Under the pieces are notes generated by a model, which saw only the letters and a program-made list of their open reading frames with translations, ran no database searches and was not told the origin of the DNA. Position numbers and translations under genes: made by a program. From Methylobacterium longum (GTDB lineage: Bacteria; Pseudomonadota; Alphaproteobacteria; Rhizobiales; Beijerinckiaceae): a stretch of 64,000 bases of DNA. Shown here piece by piece: positions 1 through 9,482 of this stretch. Positions within the stretch are counted from its first letter, which is position 1. Every line of letters begins with the position of its first letter. The stretch lies in contig NZ_BPQS01000017.1 in assembly GCF_022179385.1 (NCBI RefSeq), positions 43,552-107,551 of the forward strand. The letters run 5' to 3'.

Positions 1-441
1 TTCATCGGCGGCATCCTGGGGGGCGTGATCTCCGATCTGCTGCTGCGGCGCGGCTTCTCGCTGACGGCGGCCCGGAAGATCCCGATCGTGGGCGGGATGC
101 TGCTCTCGATGAGCATCATCGGCTGCAACTACGTCCAGACCGACGCGGTCGTGGTCGGGCTGATGGCGCTCGCCTTCTTCGGGAAGGGCATCGGTGCGCT
201 CGGCTGGGCCGTCGTCGCCGACACCTCCCCGCGGGAGAGCGGCGGCCTCTCGGGCGGCCTGTTCAACACCTTCGGCAACACCGCCGGCATCACCACGCCG
301 ATCGTGATCGGCTACATCGTGCAGACGACCGGATCGTTCGACGGGGCCCTGGTCTTCGTGGGCCTGAACGCCCTGGTGGCCTGCTTCTGCTACCTTGTGG
401 TGGTTGGCGAGATCCGCCGCGTCGAGCTCAAGGCGAGCTGA
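1..441 (+). CDS. MFS transporter, glucarate/galactarate-type permease (C-terminal part)
   Basis: The reading frame is open from the first base, so the N-terminus lies outside the window. The 147 visible residues form the last transmembrane helices of a major facilitator: a [12 protein letters not shown] loop, then hydrophobic segments around residues 34-54, 60-80, 95-115 and 120-140. The [12 protein letters not shown] stretch is typical of the anion:cation symporter (ACS) family that contains GudP and GarP. Glucarate dehydratase follows 113 bp downstream on the same strand, so uptake of glucarate or a related aldarate is the likely role. The exact substrate is inferred from that neighbour. 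Confidence 0.85.
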   Translation, partial: FIGGILGGVISDLLLRRGFSLTAARKIPIVGGMLLSMSIIGCNYVQTDAVVVGLMALAFFGKGIGALGWAVVADTSPRESGGLSGGLFNTFGNTAGITTPIVIGYIVQTTGSFDGALVFVGLNALVACFCYLVVVGEIRRVELKAS

Positions 442-554
442 CCGTCGGAACGAGACCGGTCCCAGGACGGTCCGGTCCCGTTCCGCCCCTGCTGCGCGCG
501 CTCGGCGGAGACCGGCCGTGCCGCTCCCCGACCCGATGCTTTGAGGAGGACGCC

Positions 555-1904
555 ATGCTGAACGATCAGGGCCACGCCGCGCGCCATACGCCGACGGTCA
601 CCGACATGAAGGTTGTGCCGGTTGCCGGCCACGACAGCATGCTCCTCAATCTCTCGGGCGCGCACGGCCCGTTCTTCACCCGCAACCTCGTGATCCTCAC
701 CGATTCCACCGGCGCGACGGGGCTCGGCGAGGTTCCCGGCGGCGAGGCCATCCGCAGGACCCTGGAGGATGCCCGGGACCTCGTGATCGGCCGGCCGCTC
801 GGGGCCTGGAACGCGGTCCTCAACGCCATGCGGACCCGCTTCGCCGACCGCGACGTGGGCGGGCGCGGCCTGCAGACCTTCGACCTGCGCATCACCATCC
901 ACGCGGTGACGGCGGTGGAGACGGCGTTCCTCGATCTGCTCGGACAGTTCCTCGGGGTGCCGGTGGCCGCCCTCCTCGGCGAGGGCCAGCAGCGCGACGC
1001 GGTCGAGATGCTCGGCTACCTGTTCTACGTGGGCGACCGCACGCGCACCGACCTCGGCTACCGGGCGCCTAGCGCCCAGGACGGCTGGTTCCGGCTGCGC
1101 GACGAGGAGGCGCTGACCCCGGAGGCCGTGGCCCGCCTCGCGGAGGCGGCCTACGCGCAGTACGGCTTCAACGATTTCAAGCTGAAGGGCGGCGTGCTGC
1201 GCGGCGAGGACGAGATCGCCGCCGTGACCGCCATCCACGCGCGCTTCCCGAAGGCGCGGGTGACGCTGGACCCGAACGGCGCCTGGTCCCTCGCCGAGGC
1301 GATCCGGCTCTGCAAGGGGCAGGGCCACGTGCTGGCCTACGCGGAGGACCCCTGCGGAGCCGAAGGCGGATTCTCCGGTCGCGAGATCATGGCCGAGTTC
1401 CGCCGCGCCACCGGCCTGCCCACGGCGACCAACATGATCGCCACCGACTGGCGGCAGATGAACCACGCCATCCAGCTCGGCGCCGTCGACATCCCGCTGG
1501 CCGACCCGCATTTCTGGACGCTCGCCGGCTCGGTCCGGGTGGCCCAGCTCTGCCGCGACCACGGCCTGACCTGGGGCTCGCACTCGAACAACCACTTCGA
1601 TGTCTCGCTCGCCATGTTCACGCACGCGGCCGCGGCGGCCCCCGGCAACGTCACGGCGATCGACACCCACTGGATCTGGCAGGACGGCGAGCCCCTCACC
1701 AGGGAACCCCTGGCGATCCGCGGCGGCCTCGTGCAGGTGCCGGAGCGGCCGGGCCTCGGGATCGAAATCGACTGGGCGGCCGTCGAGGCGGCGCACGCCC
1801 TCTACCGCGATCACGGGCTCGGCGCCCGGGACGACGCGGCGGCGATGCAGTTCCTGATCCCCGGCTGGACCTTCGATCCGAAGAAGCCCTGCCTCGTCCG
1901 CTGA
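555..1904 (+). CDS. gudD: Glucarate dehydratase (enolase superfamily)
   Basis: The 449 residues match the usual length of about 446. The enzyme dehydrates D-glucarate (and L-idarate) to 5-keto-4-deoxyglucarate in cytoplasmic sugar-acid catabolism. Visible landmarks in order are the FKLKGG lysine motif (about 200-208), DPNGAW with the first metal Asp, [15 protein letters not shown], and [18 protein letters not shown] carrying the catalytic His. The start at 555 follows a GAGGA ribosome-binding site. It lies just after the permease gene and probably shares its transcript. Confidence 0.93.
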   Translation: MLNDQGHAARHTPTVTDMKVVPVAGHDSMLLNLSGAHGPFFTRNLVILTDSTGATGLGEVPGGEAIRRTLEDARDLVIGRPLGAWNAVLNAMRTRFADRDVGGRGLQTFDLRITIHAVTAVETAFLDLLGQFLGVPVAALLGEGQQRDAVEMLGYLFYVGDRTRTDLGYRAPSAQDGWFRLRDEEALTPEAVARLAEAAYAQYGFNDFKLKGGVLRGEDEIAAVTAIHARFPKARVTLDPNGAWSLAEAIRLCKGQGHVLAYAEDPCGAEGGFSGREIMAEFRRATGLPTATNMIATDWRQMNHAIQLGAVDIPLADPHFWTLAGSVRVAQLCRDHGLTWGSHSNNHFDVSLAMFTHAAAAAPGNVTAIDTHWIWQDGEPLTREPLAIRGGLVQVPERPGLGIEIDWAAVEAAHALYRDHGLGARDDAAAMQFLIPGWTFDPKKPCLVR

Positions 1905-2479
1905 TCGCGCCGCGACGACGGTCGGCGGGCGGCACGCCGCGGCCAGGCGAGCCTCCGGCCGGGGCTTCGGCCGGGGCTGCGCACCGCGGGGCGCCGGCCC
2001 GATGACCTGCGGCCGCGTCCCACCTGCAGGCCCGGTACCGGATGGCGTCGGACAGCGGGAAGGACGGGGTGGCGCGGCTCGCCGGGATCGAAGCGCCGGG
2101 GAGGCTGGAGGCCAGGGCCCGCTTCGCCGCATCGAAGGAGGGGCGTGCCAGGAGGAGCGCCGTCACCGACGGCATCGATCCGGCCGCGCCGGCCTGAGGC
2201 ACGCAGCGCAGCCGGAATTCCCGAACGGCCGGGGTGATCGCTTCACCGGACAGGCCCGTCCGACCGGCTTCGCCCCCGCATGCGCGATCTGGGGCGGAGC
2301 CGGCGTCAGCCTTGGCACGCCGGATTCTCGCCCGCATCGCGGGCCGCCGAGCCTCCCCGCGACGAAGCAGGCGTTCTGCTGCGGGACGTAGTTCGGTCAG
2401 CCTGGCGGGGGCGCGGCCGCGACATCGCAGCCGTGCCCCCGATTCTGGACAAACCCCTCGGGACCGGGAGGGCCCAGCC
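1905..2479. other. Intergenic stretch, no gene recognised
   Basis: Several long open frames cross this 575-bp interval on both strands. They are the stop-poor frames expected at this GC content, and none shows a family motif or a convincing start. No repeat or RNA gene was seen. Confidence 0.5.
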
Positions 2480-2998
2480 TCAGCTTTCCTGCTTGGCTGG
2501 TGAGCGGACCGGTAGCATCCAGCCAGGCCTGACGAAGTGACAGGTATAACCGTCGGGACGACGCTCCAGGTAATCCTGGTGCTCGGCCTCGGCCTCCCAG
2601 AACGGCCCGGCCGCCGCCACTTCGGTGACCACCTTGCCCGGCCAGAGCCCGGACGCGTCGACGTCCGCGATGGTGTCCTCGGCGACGCGACGCTGGGCGT
2701 CGTCGACGTAGAAGATCGCGGACCTGTAGCTGAGGCCCCGGTCGTTGCCCTGCCGGTTCGGCGTGGTCGGGTCGTGGATCTGGAAGAAGAATTCCAGGAT
2801 GCGTCGGAAGCTGGTTCGCTCCGGGTCGAAGGTGATCTCGATGGCCTCGGCGTGCGTGCCGTGGTTGCGGTAGGTCGCGTTCGGCACGTCGCCGCCCGTG
2901 TAGCCGACCCGGGTCGATACCACGCCTTCCCGGCGCCGGATCAAATCCTGCATGCCCCAGAAGCAGCCGCCTGCCAACACCGCTCTCTCGGTCCCCAT
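2480..2998 (-). CDS. msrA: Peptide-methionine (S)-S-oxide reductase MsrA
   Basis: The enzyme repairs oxidised methionine (the S-sulfoxide) in proteins in the cytoplasm, using thioredoxin. The catalytic GGCFWG motif is at residues 10-15 (Cys12), followed by [12 protein letters not shown] and the YRSAIFY region typical of MsrA. At 172 residues it is a compact form. The only later cysteine is in YTCHF near the C-terminus, and no classical pair of recycling cysteines is visible. The start at 2998 has a GGAGGAG ribosome-binding site just upstream. Confidence 0.93.
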   Translation of the reverse strand: MGTERAVLAGGCFWGMQDLIRRREGVVSTRVGYTGGDVPNATYRNHGTHAEAIEITFDPERTSFRRILEFFFQIHDPTTPNRQGNDRGLSYRSAIFYVDDAQRRVAEDTIADVDASGLWPGKVVTEVAAAGPFWEAEAEHQDYLERRPDGYTCHFVRPGWMLPVRSPAKQES

Positions 2999-3637
2999 AT
3001 CGCTCCTCCGTGGACTGCCTGTTTCCCTCAGATGGGGACTGCGCAGGCGCTTTGCTCTGCGGCTCCGTACCCTCTCTCCCTGCGTCGGCGCTGCGCGTCA
3101 CCCCTGTCCTCGCGTCCGCTGCCGTTTCGAACTCCGGCGCCGGCTCAAGGGGGCGTCCGGAGAGGGCTTCGGCGGCCGGGCAAATCACCGGAGAAATAGC
3201 GAATCGCGCCCGGCAGCATTCCACCGAGCGTTGCCACACCGGCCTTCTGGTGCGCCGCCCCGGCACCGAGAGCCTGCTCTCGGCCGTGACCCGGCCGGTA
3301 TCTTGGACCGGGCCGCATGGGGGATCGCGGGCTGGCCGCCCCCCTGGGGAGCGGGAACGCCAGATCCGGGCCGGCGACGGGCGCGGGCGGGCGATCACCC
3401 GGGGAGGCGGGCGGCCGGACGCGGGGTTAGGCGATCGGCCCCAGCTCGACCGATCAGCGCACGCGGTCGATCCGCGCACAAGGACAGGCCTCGTGGGCGG
3501 ACCCTCGAGGGATGCCGACGCCTGCCGTCCCAACCGCACGACCGACGGGCGCCGGCCCGCGGCGCTTCATCCGGCCCGCCGGCGCGGGCTGTCGCCGACC
3601 CGCTCCGTGCGCGGCTCCCATGAGGGCCTGCGCCGGA
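2999..3637. other. Intergenic stretch, no gene recognised
   Basis: These 639 bp separate msrA from a USP gene. Overlapping open frames exist on both strands, but their translations are Arg/Pro/Gly-rich without motifs. Nothing else was recognised. Confidence 0.5.
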
Positions 3638-4447
3638 TCAATGACTCATCAGACAGCAGACGGGACAATCCGCCAGCAAGTCGCGGGTGACGCCGCCGAA
3701 GGCCCATTCCCGAAGCCGGCCATGCCCGTAGCCGCCGGCGACGATGAGGTCGGCGGCCTGCTCGGAAGCCGCCTCGACCAACGCCTCGGCGGTCGAAGCG
3801 CCGTAGGCGTCTCTCTGGACCGCCGTGGCGTCGACGTCGTGTGACTGCAGGAGACCGATCAGGTCCCGCGCGTCGTCAGCTCCCTTCCCGTCGTCGATGG
3901 AGATCAGGACGACTCGCGAGGCCCGCTTCAGGAATGGCAACGCGTCGCGGACGGCGCGACGCGCCTCACGGGTGTTCTTCCACGCCACCGCGACACGCCG
4001 GGCTTCGAGGTGCTCGACCTTGGGCGGAACGACCAGCACCGGCAGGCCGAGCCGCATCACGGCATCCCCGGGGTCGATCGACGTCAGCGGGCCGCCGACG
4101 TCGCCCCGCCCCGTGACCAGCAAGTCGCCGGCGGCCGACTGAGCCGCGAGGAATGCCGAGGGACAGGCGAGCGTGGAGCGCCATTCGACCCGGCTTCGGC
4201 CCCCGACGGCTTCCTTGAACGCCGCGTGTGCCAGCCGGAGGTCGTTCAGGGCGGCTTCCTGGACCGAGGCGATGCAGTACCCGCCACCCGGGGTGGGGCC
4301 TGCGGGTGCAGGCTCATAGGCAGGCCTCTCGGCCGCAAGGCCGATCAGGCGAGCCTGGAAGTCGTCGGCGACGTGCGCGGCCAGCCGGACGCGTTCCCGC
4401 GCAGGCTCGCCGGGATCGACCGCTACCATGACGCTCGTGTAGGACAT
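3638..4447 (-). CDS. Universal stress protein, tandem UspA domains
   Basis: The 269 residues hold two UspA folds. The first starts at SVMVAVDPGEPARERV (about 5-140), the second at RRVAVAWKNTREARRAV (about 150-269). The second ends with the ATP-binding type G-x2-G-x9-G pattern (GGYGHGRLREWAFGGVT) and a CCLMSH tail. USPs are cytoplasmic nucleotide-binding proteins that promote survival under stress. The gene follows the BON gene by 84 bp on the same strand and probably shares its FixK-type box at 5252. Confidence 0.92.
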   Translation of the reverse strand: MSYTSVMVAVDPGEPARERVRLAAHVADDFQARLIGLAAERPAYEPAPAGPTPGGGYCIASVQEAALNDLRLAHAAFKEAVGGRSRVEWRSTLACPSAFLAAQSAAGDLLVTGRGDVGGPLTSIDPGDAVMRLGLPVLVVPPKVEHLEARRVAVAWKNTREARRAVRDALPFLKRASRVVLISIDDGKGADDARDLIGLLQSHDVDATAVQRDAYGASTAEALVEAASEQAADLIVAGGYGHGRLREWAFGGVTRDLLADCPVCCLMSH

Positions 4448-4531
4448 GGATCTCTCCAGCCTGATCGATATCGAGATCGGACCGCCTTCACCGGACAGGC
4501 GCGGCTTGCGGCGCCGCCGGGCCCATCCGGC

Positions 4532-5179
4532 TCAGGCCAGCGTGAGGTGGTCCTCGACGGCGCGCACGCCCGGGGCCGACCACGCGGCGCTCTCGGCGAG
4601 CCGGCGCTCGTGGCAGGCGTTCACCTTGCCCTCCAGGACGACCCTGCCGTCCTCGACCGTCACCTTGATCGCGTCCGCCTCGATCTCGGCGCTGCGCTTG
4701 AGCGCCGCCATGATCTTCGCGCGCACGTCGGAAACGCTCGCCTCCGGGGCCACCGCGATGGTGTTCACGATGCCCGCCACGCCCGCGAGGCGCCGGATCG
4801 CCCGACCGGCCTCCTCCTTCTGGTACTGCCAGCCCAGCGTGCCGGACAGCGTCACCCAGCCGTCCTGGACCTTCACCTGCACGGCGTTCTGCGGGACGGT
4901 CACCGACCAGTCGAGCATCTGCACGGCGCGTCGCGCCAAGTCCTCGTCGCGCGGCGGCGTCTCGTCGCCGAAGCGGACCTTGATCTCCTCGAACACGCCG
5001 CGCACGCCGCGCACCTTCTGGGCGGCCTTCTCGGCGGCGACCCGTTCCGTGTAACTGCCGACATGGCCGGTGAGCGTGACGATGCCGTTCTCCACGGCGA
5101 CGCCGACATGGGCGGCGTCGATGCTCGGGTCGAAGTCCAGCTCGTCGATGATGTTCTGGCGGATCTGCTGGTCGCCCAT
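4532..5179 (-). CDS. BON-domain protein with three BON repeats
   Basis: The 215 residues contain three successive BON domains, each with a pattern such as VENGIVTLTGHV, VQDGWVTLSGTL and VEDGRVVLEGKV. It ends in VEDHLTLA. BON domains are small phospholipid- or ligand-binding modules of osmotic-stress proteins such as OsmY. No signal peptide is visible here, so the location is uncertain. I chose the ATG at 5179 (MGDQQIRQN) because it follows a GGAGACGAGCG ribosome-binding region. A longer frame begins at 5209. A FixK-type box lies 73 bp upstream. It is a paralogue of the gene at 40000-40644. Confidence 0.88.
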   Translation of the reverse strand: MGDQQIRQNIIDELDFDPSIDAAHVGVAVENGIVTLTGHVGSYTERVAAEKAAQKVRGVRGVFEEIKVRFGDETPPRDEDLARRAVQMLDWSVTVPQNAVQVKVQDGWVTLSGTLGWQYQKEEAGRAIRRLAGVAGIVNTIAVAPEASVSDVRAKIMAALKRSAEIEADAIKVTVEDGRVVLEGKVNACHERRLAESAAWSAPGVRAVEDHLTLA

Positions 5180-5251
5180 CGCTCGTCTCCTCGATCCGGC
5201 TTCGGTCATGCCTGGTCTCGGCAGACGCTAGGCCCGGCGGGCGGAGGGACA

Positions 5252-5265
5252 TTGATCCAGCGCAA
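5252..5265. promoter_or_regulatory. FNR/FixK-type box before the BON/USP operon
   Basis: TTGATCCAGCGCAA fits TTGAT-N4-ATCAA with two mismatches in the right half. It stands 73 bp before the BON start codon at 5179. Confidence 0.6.
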
Positions 5266-5456
5266 CGGCCTTGCCCGCCGCGATCCGTCCGGTCGGGGGG
5301 CAGGCGGCGTCGGTGAGGACGTCCGCCAACCGCGCAGGCCGGGCAGCGCCCGCGGCTGCGCGGGCAGCACGATCGGCTCTCACGCGCTCCCTCTCCGTCG
5401 CCCGAACCCCGTTGGAACGGGACGCGGTTGACGGGCGGTCGCCGGGCCGCGGCGCG

Positions 5457-6945
5457 CTAGATCAGGGGAAGCGCGGCCGTCGCCAGCATGGCGAGGACCG
5501 CGAGCAGCATGCACGCCGTGGCAACCCAGCCGAGCAGCTTGAGCCATCCCCGCACGGCGAAGGCGCCCATGACGTCGACGCGCGCCGCCGCCAGCATCAT
5601 CACGACCATGATGGGGACCGCGATGACCCCGTTGACGACCGCGCTCCAGTAGAGCGCCCGGATCGGGTCGACCGCGCCGAGGCTGACGGCCATGCCGACC
5701 AGGGTCGCGAGCGCGATCGTGCCGTAGAAGGCGCGCGCCTCCAGCAGGCGCCGGCCGAAGCCGACGGGCCAGCGTCGGGCCTCCCCGACCGCGTAGGCCG
5801 CGGAGCCCGCGAGAACCGGGACCGCCAGCAGCCCGGTGCCGATGACGCCGAGGGCGAAGACCGTCGCGGAGAACGGGCCGGCCAGGGGGCGGAGCGCCTC
5901 CGCGGCCTGGGCGGAGGTCTGGATGTCGGTGGCGCCGTTCGCGTGCAGGACGGCGGCCGTGGTCACCATGATGGCGAGCGCCACCAGGTTCGAGAAGGTC
6001 ATGCCCACGAGCGTGTCGACCTCGATCCTGTGCAGGGCGCCCCCGCCCTGCTCTGGCGCGTGCAGGAGATCGCGCCGGCGCGGGTAGGCGTGCAGGTCCT
6101 CGGCTTCCTCGGCCGCCTGCCAGAAGAATGGCGAGCGCCACCAGGTTCGAGAAGGTCATGCCCACGAGCGTGTCGACCTCGATCCTGTGCAGGGCGCCCC
6201 CGCCCTGCTCTGGCGCGTGCAGGAGATCGCGCCGGCGCGGGTAGGCGTGCAGGTCCTCGGCTTCCTCGGCCGCCTGCCAGAAGAACAGGTAGGGGCTGAT
6301 CGTGGTCCCGAAGAGCGCCACCAGCGTGGTGAGGCCGCCGCCGCCGAGGTCGATGCGCGGCACCACCAGGGCCACGCCGAGGTCCCACCAGGAGACCCGG
6401 GCCAGGATCACCACGCCGAGATAGGCGAACAGGCTCAGCGTCAGCCACTTCAGGACGGCGACGTAGCGCGTGTATTGCAGGGCGAGTTGCATGAACGCGC
6501 AGGTGCCGGCGAAGAGGGCCACGTACAGCCAGCGCGGGCCCGGCAGCAGCAGGGCGAGGGCATCCGCCATGGCGCCGAGATCGGCCCCGAGGTTCAGGAC
6601 GTTGGCAGCGAGCAGCAGGAGCACCACGCCCTGGAGCAGGGCGTTCGGGTAGGTTTCGCGCAGGACGCCGGCGATGCCGTGGCCGGTGGTGCGGCCGATC
6701 CGGGCCGAGACCATCTGCACCGCCGCCATCAGCGGCAGGGTGTAGAGCATGGTCCAGCACAGGCCGTAGCCGAACTGGGCGCCGGCCTGCCCGTAGGTGG
6801 CGATGCCGCTCGGGTCGTCATCGGAGGCGCCGGTGATCAGTCCGGGCCCGAGCACCCGGAGCAGGCGCGGCTTCGAGGGGCCGACGGCGGGGCTCTGAGC
6901 CTCGGGGTCGTCCGCCTCCTCGACTGTGAGGGACGGGGCACTCAT
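5457..6945 (-). pseudogene. NRAMP-like divalent-metal transporter, frameshifted by a tandem duplication
   Basis: From the ATG at 6945 (MSAPSLTVEE) the frame encodes an NRAMP-family membrane protein with DDDPSGIATY in helix 1 and TISPYLFFWQAAEEAED in helix 6. After FSNLVALAI it runs into an Arg/Gly-rich shifted frame. The missing C-terminal half (GMTFSNLVALAIMVTTAA to ALPLI) is intact in another frame at 5457-6008. The cause is a perfect 157-bp tandem duplication (5971-6127 and 6128-6284). Removing one copy leaves 1332 bp, exactly 444 codons, restoring a 443-residue protein. The helix motifs differ from classical DPGN/MPH, so the metal is unknown. The start overlaps the upstream stop as ATGA, showing translational coupling in a small operon. 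Confidence 0.9.
5971..6284. repeat. Perfect 157-bp tandem duplication inside the NRAMP-like gene
   Basis: Copy 1 spans 5971-6127 and copy 2 spans 6128-6284, identical throughout. The match extends one further base, then breaks at 6129 versus 6286. 157 is not a multiple of three, so the duplication shifts the reading frame. Confidence 0.97.
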
Positions 6946-7199
6946 GCCGCCGGCTTCGATGCCGTGGCCTTCGCTCCAGACCGGACCGTACGCGCGACCT
7001 TCAGGGCCTCCGACAGGTCGTCCCCGTCGGTGCCGTAGCGTCGGAAGAGGGCGTCCAGCCAATCCGGTCGCGCCGTCCCGGTATCCGGAAGGTCGGCGAA
7101 CGGGATGTGGTACCTCCCGCCGAGCGCCTCGATGCCGTAGCCGGTGACGGCCCATTGTCGCCCCTGCCAGTGCACGGGTTCGGTCAGTCCATGGCCCAT
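6942..7199 (-). CDS. Small conserved hypothetical protein
   Basis: The 85 residues start MGHGLTEPVHWQGRQWAVTG and contain a Trp-rich N-terminal part (WQGRQWAVT, YGIEAL) followed by a helical region. It is cytoplasmic by composition. I do not recognise the family. It is the middle gene of a three-gene unit: 10 bp after the 71-residue gene and overlapping the NRAMP-like start codon. The tight coupling suggests a function linked to that transporter or to the same stress response. Confidence 0.7.
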   Translation of the reverse strand: MGHGLTEPVHWQGRQWAVTGYGIEALGGRYHIPFADLPDTGTARPDWLDALFRRYGTDGDDLSEALKVARTVRSGAKATASKPAA

Positions 7200-7209
7200 C
7201 CGCGCCTCC

Positions 7210-7425
7210 TCAGGCCGCCCGCTCGCTGAGTTCGGAGACCTCGCAGGTGTCCGCCCGCAGCCGCCAGTCGACGACGCCGTCCGCCTCGCACAGCATCGCC
7301 TTGGCCGTGTAGGCGGCGGCGACGTCCGAGCAGGCGACGACGACCGCCTGCCGTTGCAGGACGCGATGGTCGTGCCCGGTGTCGTCCGGGACGGTCTTGT
7401 GAAAGGTGACCAAGTATTCGCGCAT
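7210..7425 (-). CDS. Small hypothetical protein, first gene of the NRAMP operon
   Basis: The 71 residues (MREYLVTFHKTVPDD to SELSERAA) look like a compact alpha/beta protein with AVVVACSDVAAAYTAKAML in the middle. The family is unknown. The start at 7425 has a GGAGG ribosome-binding site, and a FixK-type box lies 58 bp upstream. It heads the unit 7425-7199-6945. Confidence 0.7.
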   Translation of the reverse strand: MREYLVTFHKTVPDDTGHDHRVLQRQAVVVACSDVAAAYTAKAMLCEADGVVDWRLRADTCEVSELSERAA

Positions 7426-7482
7426 CGCTCGCCTCCGCTTGCCGGTCGGGGGGCACCCTGGGACCCGCCGGGCCGGCCGGCC

Positions 7483-7496
7483 TTGATCCAGCGCAA
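7483..7496. promoter_or_regulatory. FNR/FixK-type box before the NRAMP-like operon
   Basis: TTGATCCAGCGCAA lies 58 bp upstream of the start at 7425. It is the same 14-mer as at 5252 and 52641. Confidence 0.6.
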
Positions 7497-7510
7497 GGGT
7501 GCCGACGGGC

Positions 7511-8029
7511 TCATGTGCCGGCCGCCGGCGGGGAGAGGGGCTTGCGACCGGCCTCCCCGTCCGCCGGGTGGCGGGCGGTCGCGGCGCGGTGGGCGTGCGC
7601 CTTCCCGTGCAGCGGCCAGTAGCGCTCCATGGCGAGGTAGGTGAACGACGCGGACCAGCCGATCAGGAGGAGGCCGTTGAGCGCCTCGACGCCCGTGAGC
7701 AGGCGGGCATGGCCGACGGGGGCGTGGTCGCCGTAGCCCAGCGAGGAGTAGGCGACCACGGAGACGAAGGCGCAGTCCTCGAGGGACGTCACAGGAACGC
7801 CCGAGAAGGCGCCAAGGCCGAGCTGCAGGACGAGCAGCCAGTAGGCCGCGGCGTAGATCCAGACCGCGGCCGTGTGCCCGGCGAACGCGGCGAGGACCAC
7901 GACGACGATGCGCCAGCGCGGTGGCACCGGCAGCGCCGCGAGGTGCTCGGAAGTCAGGCGAAGGGTCTCGTAGAGAACGATGATGGTGGCGATGACGAGG
8001 ACGATGCTGGCGGCCAGGACGACGAACAT
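7511..8029 (-). CDS. Two-pore-helix potassium channel-like protein (Ion_trans_2)
   Basis: The 172 residues hold transmembrane segments at about 3-20, 41-68 and 112-132. A pore loop between the last two carries SSLGYGD (95-101), which matches the K+ selectivity filter TxGYGD except for its first residues. The protein is probably an inner-membrane K+ channel subunit without a regulatory RCK domain. The C-terminal 35 residues are polar. A FixK-type box lies 54 bp upstream, so it may respond to low oxygen with its neighbours. Confidence 0.85.
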   Translation of the reverse strand: MFVVLAASIVLVIATIIVLYETLRLTSEHLAALPVPPRWRIVVVVLAAFAGHTAAVWIYAAAYWLLVLQLGLGAFSGVPVTSLEDCAFVSVVAYSSLGYGDHAPVGHARLLTGVEALNGLLLIGWSASFTYLAMERYWPLHGKAHAHRAATARHPADGEAGRKPLSPPAAGT

Positions 8030-8082
8030 GGCTTCTGTCCTCGGGGGTCGGGGGATCGTGCCCGAGCTTCCCGGGGGCGGCG

Positions 8083-8096
8083 TTGACCTGCCTCAA
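8083..8096. promoter_or_regulatory. FNR/FixK-type box before the K+ channel gene
   Basis: TTGACCTGCCTCAA is 54 bp upstream of the channel start at 8029. Its reverse complement recurs at 8205, serving the divergent USP gene. Confidence 0.6.
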
Positions 8097-8204
8097 GCCT
8101 GACGCCCGGCGAGCTTGATCCTGCCGGCCGCGCCCTGATCCCGGTCACCGGAGGATCGAGGGTCACGCCGACGCTCCGCCCCGCCGTGGTCCGGGGCCGG
8201 CGGA

Positions 8205-8218
8205 TTGAGGCAGGTCAA
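8205..8218. promoter_or_regulatory. FNR/FixK-type box before a USP gene
   Basis: TTGAGGCAGGTCAA is 63 bp upstream of the USP start at 8281. It is the reverse complement of the box at 8083. Confidence 0.6.
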
Positions 8219-8280
8219 CACCGTCCCGGCCGGGTGCTCGCACCGTGACGGCCGCCCAGTCCGGGCCGAGGGAGGCTCCG

Positions 8281-9096
8281 ATGTCCTTTGCCAGCATCAT
8301 GGTCGCGGTCGACGACGGGCTGCATGCCCCGGCTCGGGTCCGGCTCGCCGCGGGGCTCGCGGAGCGCTACAGGGCCCGCGTCGTCGGCGTCGCCGCCTGC
8401 GTGCCCGATTACCCGCGGGGGTACGGCGAGACCGCCGTGCCCATGGGAATGGTCATCGAGGAGATCCGTCGGGCCGCCCTCGGCAGGCTCGACAAGGCGG
8501 AGCAGGCCTTTCGCACGGCGGCCTGCCTGATCGACCGGGTCGAATGGCGCTCCGACGTGGCGGCCCCGCGCCCGTTCCTGGAGGGACAATCCCGGGTGGC
8601 GGACCTCGTCGTTGTCGGGCGCCACGCCGACGAGGGCGTGACGCGGGGCATGGCGGCCGACGTCGGCGACGCGCTGATGGGGTCGGGCCGGCCTGTCCTG
8701 GTGGTTCCGGCCGGCCTCGAGCACCTGGAGGCCAAGCGCGTCGTCATCGGCTGGAAGAACACCCTTCAGACCCGTCGCGCCGTGTCCGACGCCCTGCCCA
8801 TCCTGCGTCGGGCCGAGGCGGTCCAGGTGTTCCGGGTCGGCCCAGGCGAGGACCGCCCCGAAGTCGAGGACGTGGTCCGCTACCTCGCCCTGCACGCCGT
8901 GAATGCCAGCGCGCACCTGGCCAAGCCCTCCGGCTGGACCGTCGCCGACGACCTGAGGGGCACGACCCGTGCGTTCGGCGCCGACCTGCTCGTGACCGGT
9001 GCCTACGGCTACAGCCGCCTGCGGGAGTGGTTCTTCGGCGGGGTCACGCACGACCTGCTGGAGGAGGCCTCCGTCTGCTGCCTGATGTCTCGCTGA
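8281..9096 (+). CDS. Universal stress protein, tandem UspA domains
   Basis: The 271 residues carry two UspA domains, starting MSFASIMVAVDDGLHAPARV and, near residue 155, KRVVIGWKNTLQTRRAV. The second has the ATP-binding type GAYGYSRLREWFFGGVT and ends CCLMSR. I chose the ATG at 8281 because of the GGGAGGCTCCG ribosome-binding site. A frame open to 8245 adds 12 residues unlike its relatives. A FixK-type box lies upstream. It is the last resident gene before the genomic island begins at 9248. Confidence 0.92.
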   Translation: MSFASIMVAVDDGLHAPARVRLAAGLAERYRARVVGVAACVPDYPRGYGETAVPMGMVIEEIRRAALGRLDKAEQAFRTAACLIDRVEWRSDVAAPRPFLEGQSRVADLVVVGRHADEGVTRGMAADVGDALMGSGRPVLVVPAGLEHLEAKRVVIGWKNTLQTRRAVSDALPILRRAEAVQVFRVGPGEDRPEVEDVVRYLALHAVNASAHLAKPSGWTVADDLRGTTRAFGADLLVTGAYGYSRLREWFFGGVTHDLLEEASVCCLMSR

Positions 9097-9247
9097 GGAC
9101 GGGGAAGGGACCCGTCCGCCTCCCCTCGGGGCCTCGCGCCCCGAAGGATGGCGGCCGTCTCGCGGGTCGCTGGCCCGTAGCCCCGACCAGGCGGCCGGAC
9201 GAGGCCGGCGCGGTCGCTCCCCGTGCCGGGAGCGCCCCGGATTTCCG

Positions 9248-9269
9248 GAAGGCGGTCCTGGGCTCCGCC
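9248..9269. repeat. Putative attL direct repeat
   Basis: GAAGGCGGTCCTGGGC followed by TCCGCC. The same sequence with a single change (GCCGCC) occurs at 37550, next to the integrase. AT-richer DNA starts directly after it. Confidence 0.75.
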
Positions 9270-9482
9270 GGTTAGTCGCGATAAATCATTGCTCAGAATG
9301 ATATTTCTGTTTTGGCCTGCTGGCATAACCCACTTTGCAACCCACATTTTTGAACGGCTTGTACCGGTTGTCCCCGGACTACGATGGACACTGCGGCCTC
9401 ACGCGCGCGAGGGCGAAACTTGCTGGGTCATATGAAACTGTGCCTCTTGCGGATTGGATAAACGCTTCTGAGTCGCAATAAT
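9270..9482. other. AT-richer left edge of the island, no gene
   Basis: With 9097-9247, this makes about 390 bp without a gene. Before the repeat the DNA is high-GC and resembles the core. After it the sequence is AT-rich with no open frame of note. Confidence 0.5.

Noticed and set aside
390..2132. Open minus-strand frame of 580 codons opposite gudD.
   Set aside because: It is antisense to glucarate dehydratase, shows no motif and is a GC-driven shadow.
2002..2503. Overlapping plus-strand frames after gudD.
   Set aside because: There is no motif, no convincing ribosome-binding site and only low-complexity translation.
4010..6299. Plus-strand open frames of 473 and 342 codons across the USP, BON and NRAMP genes.
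   Set aside because: The minus-strand genes show family motifs. These frames are Arg/Asp/His-rich antisense shadows.
9097..9290. Search for a tRNA or tmRNA at the left island junction.
   Set aside because: No cloverleaf or TPsiC-like arm is visible here or at 37550-37820, so the insertion is treated as intergenic.
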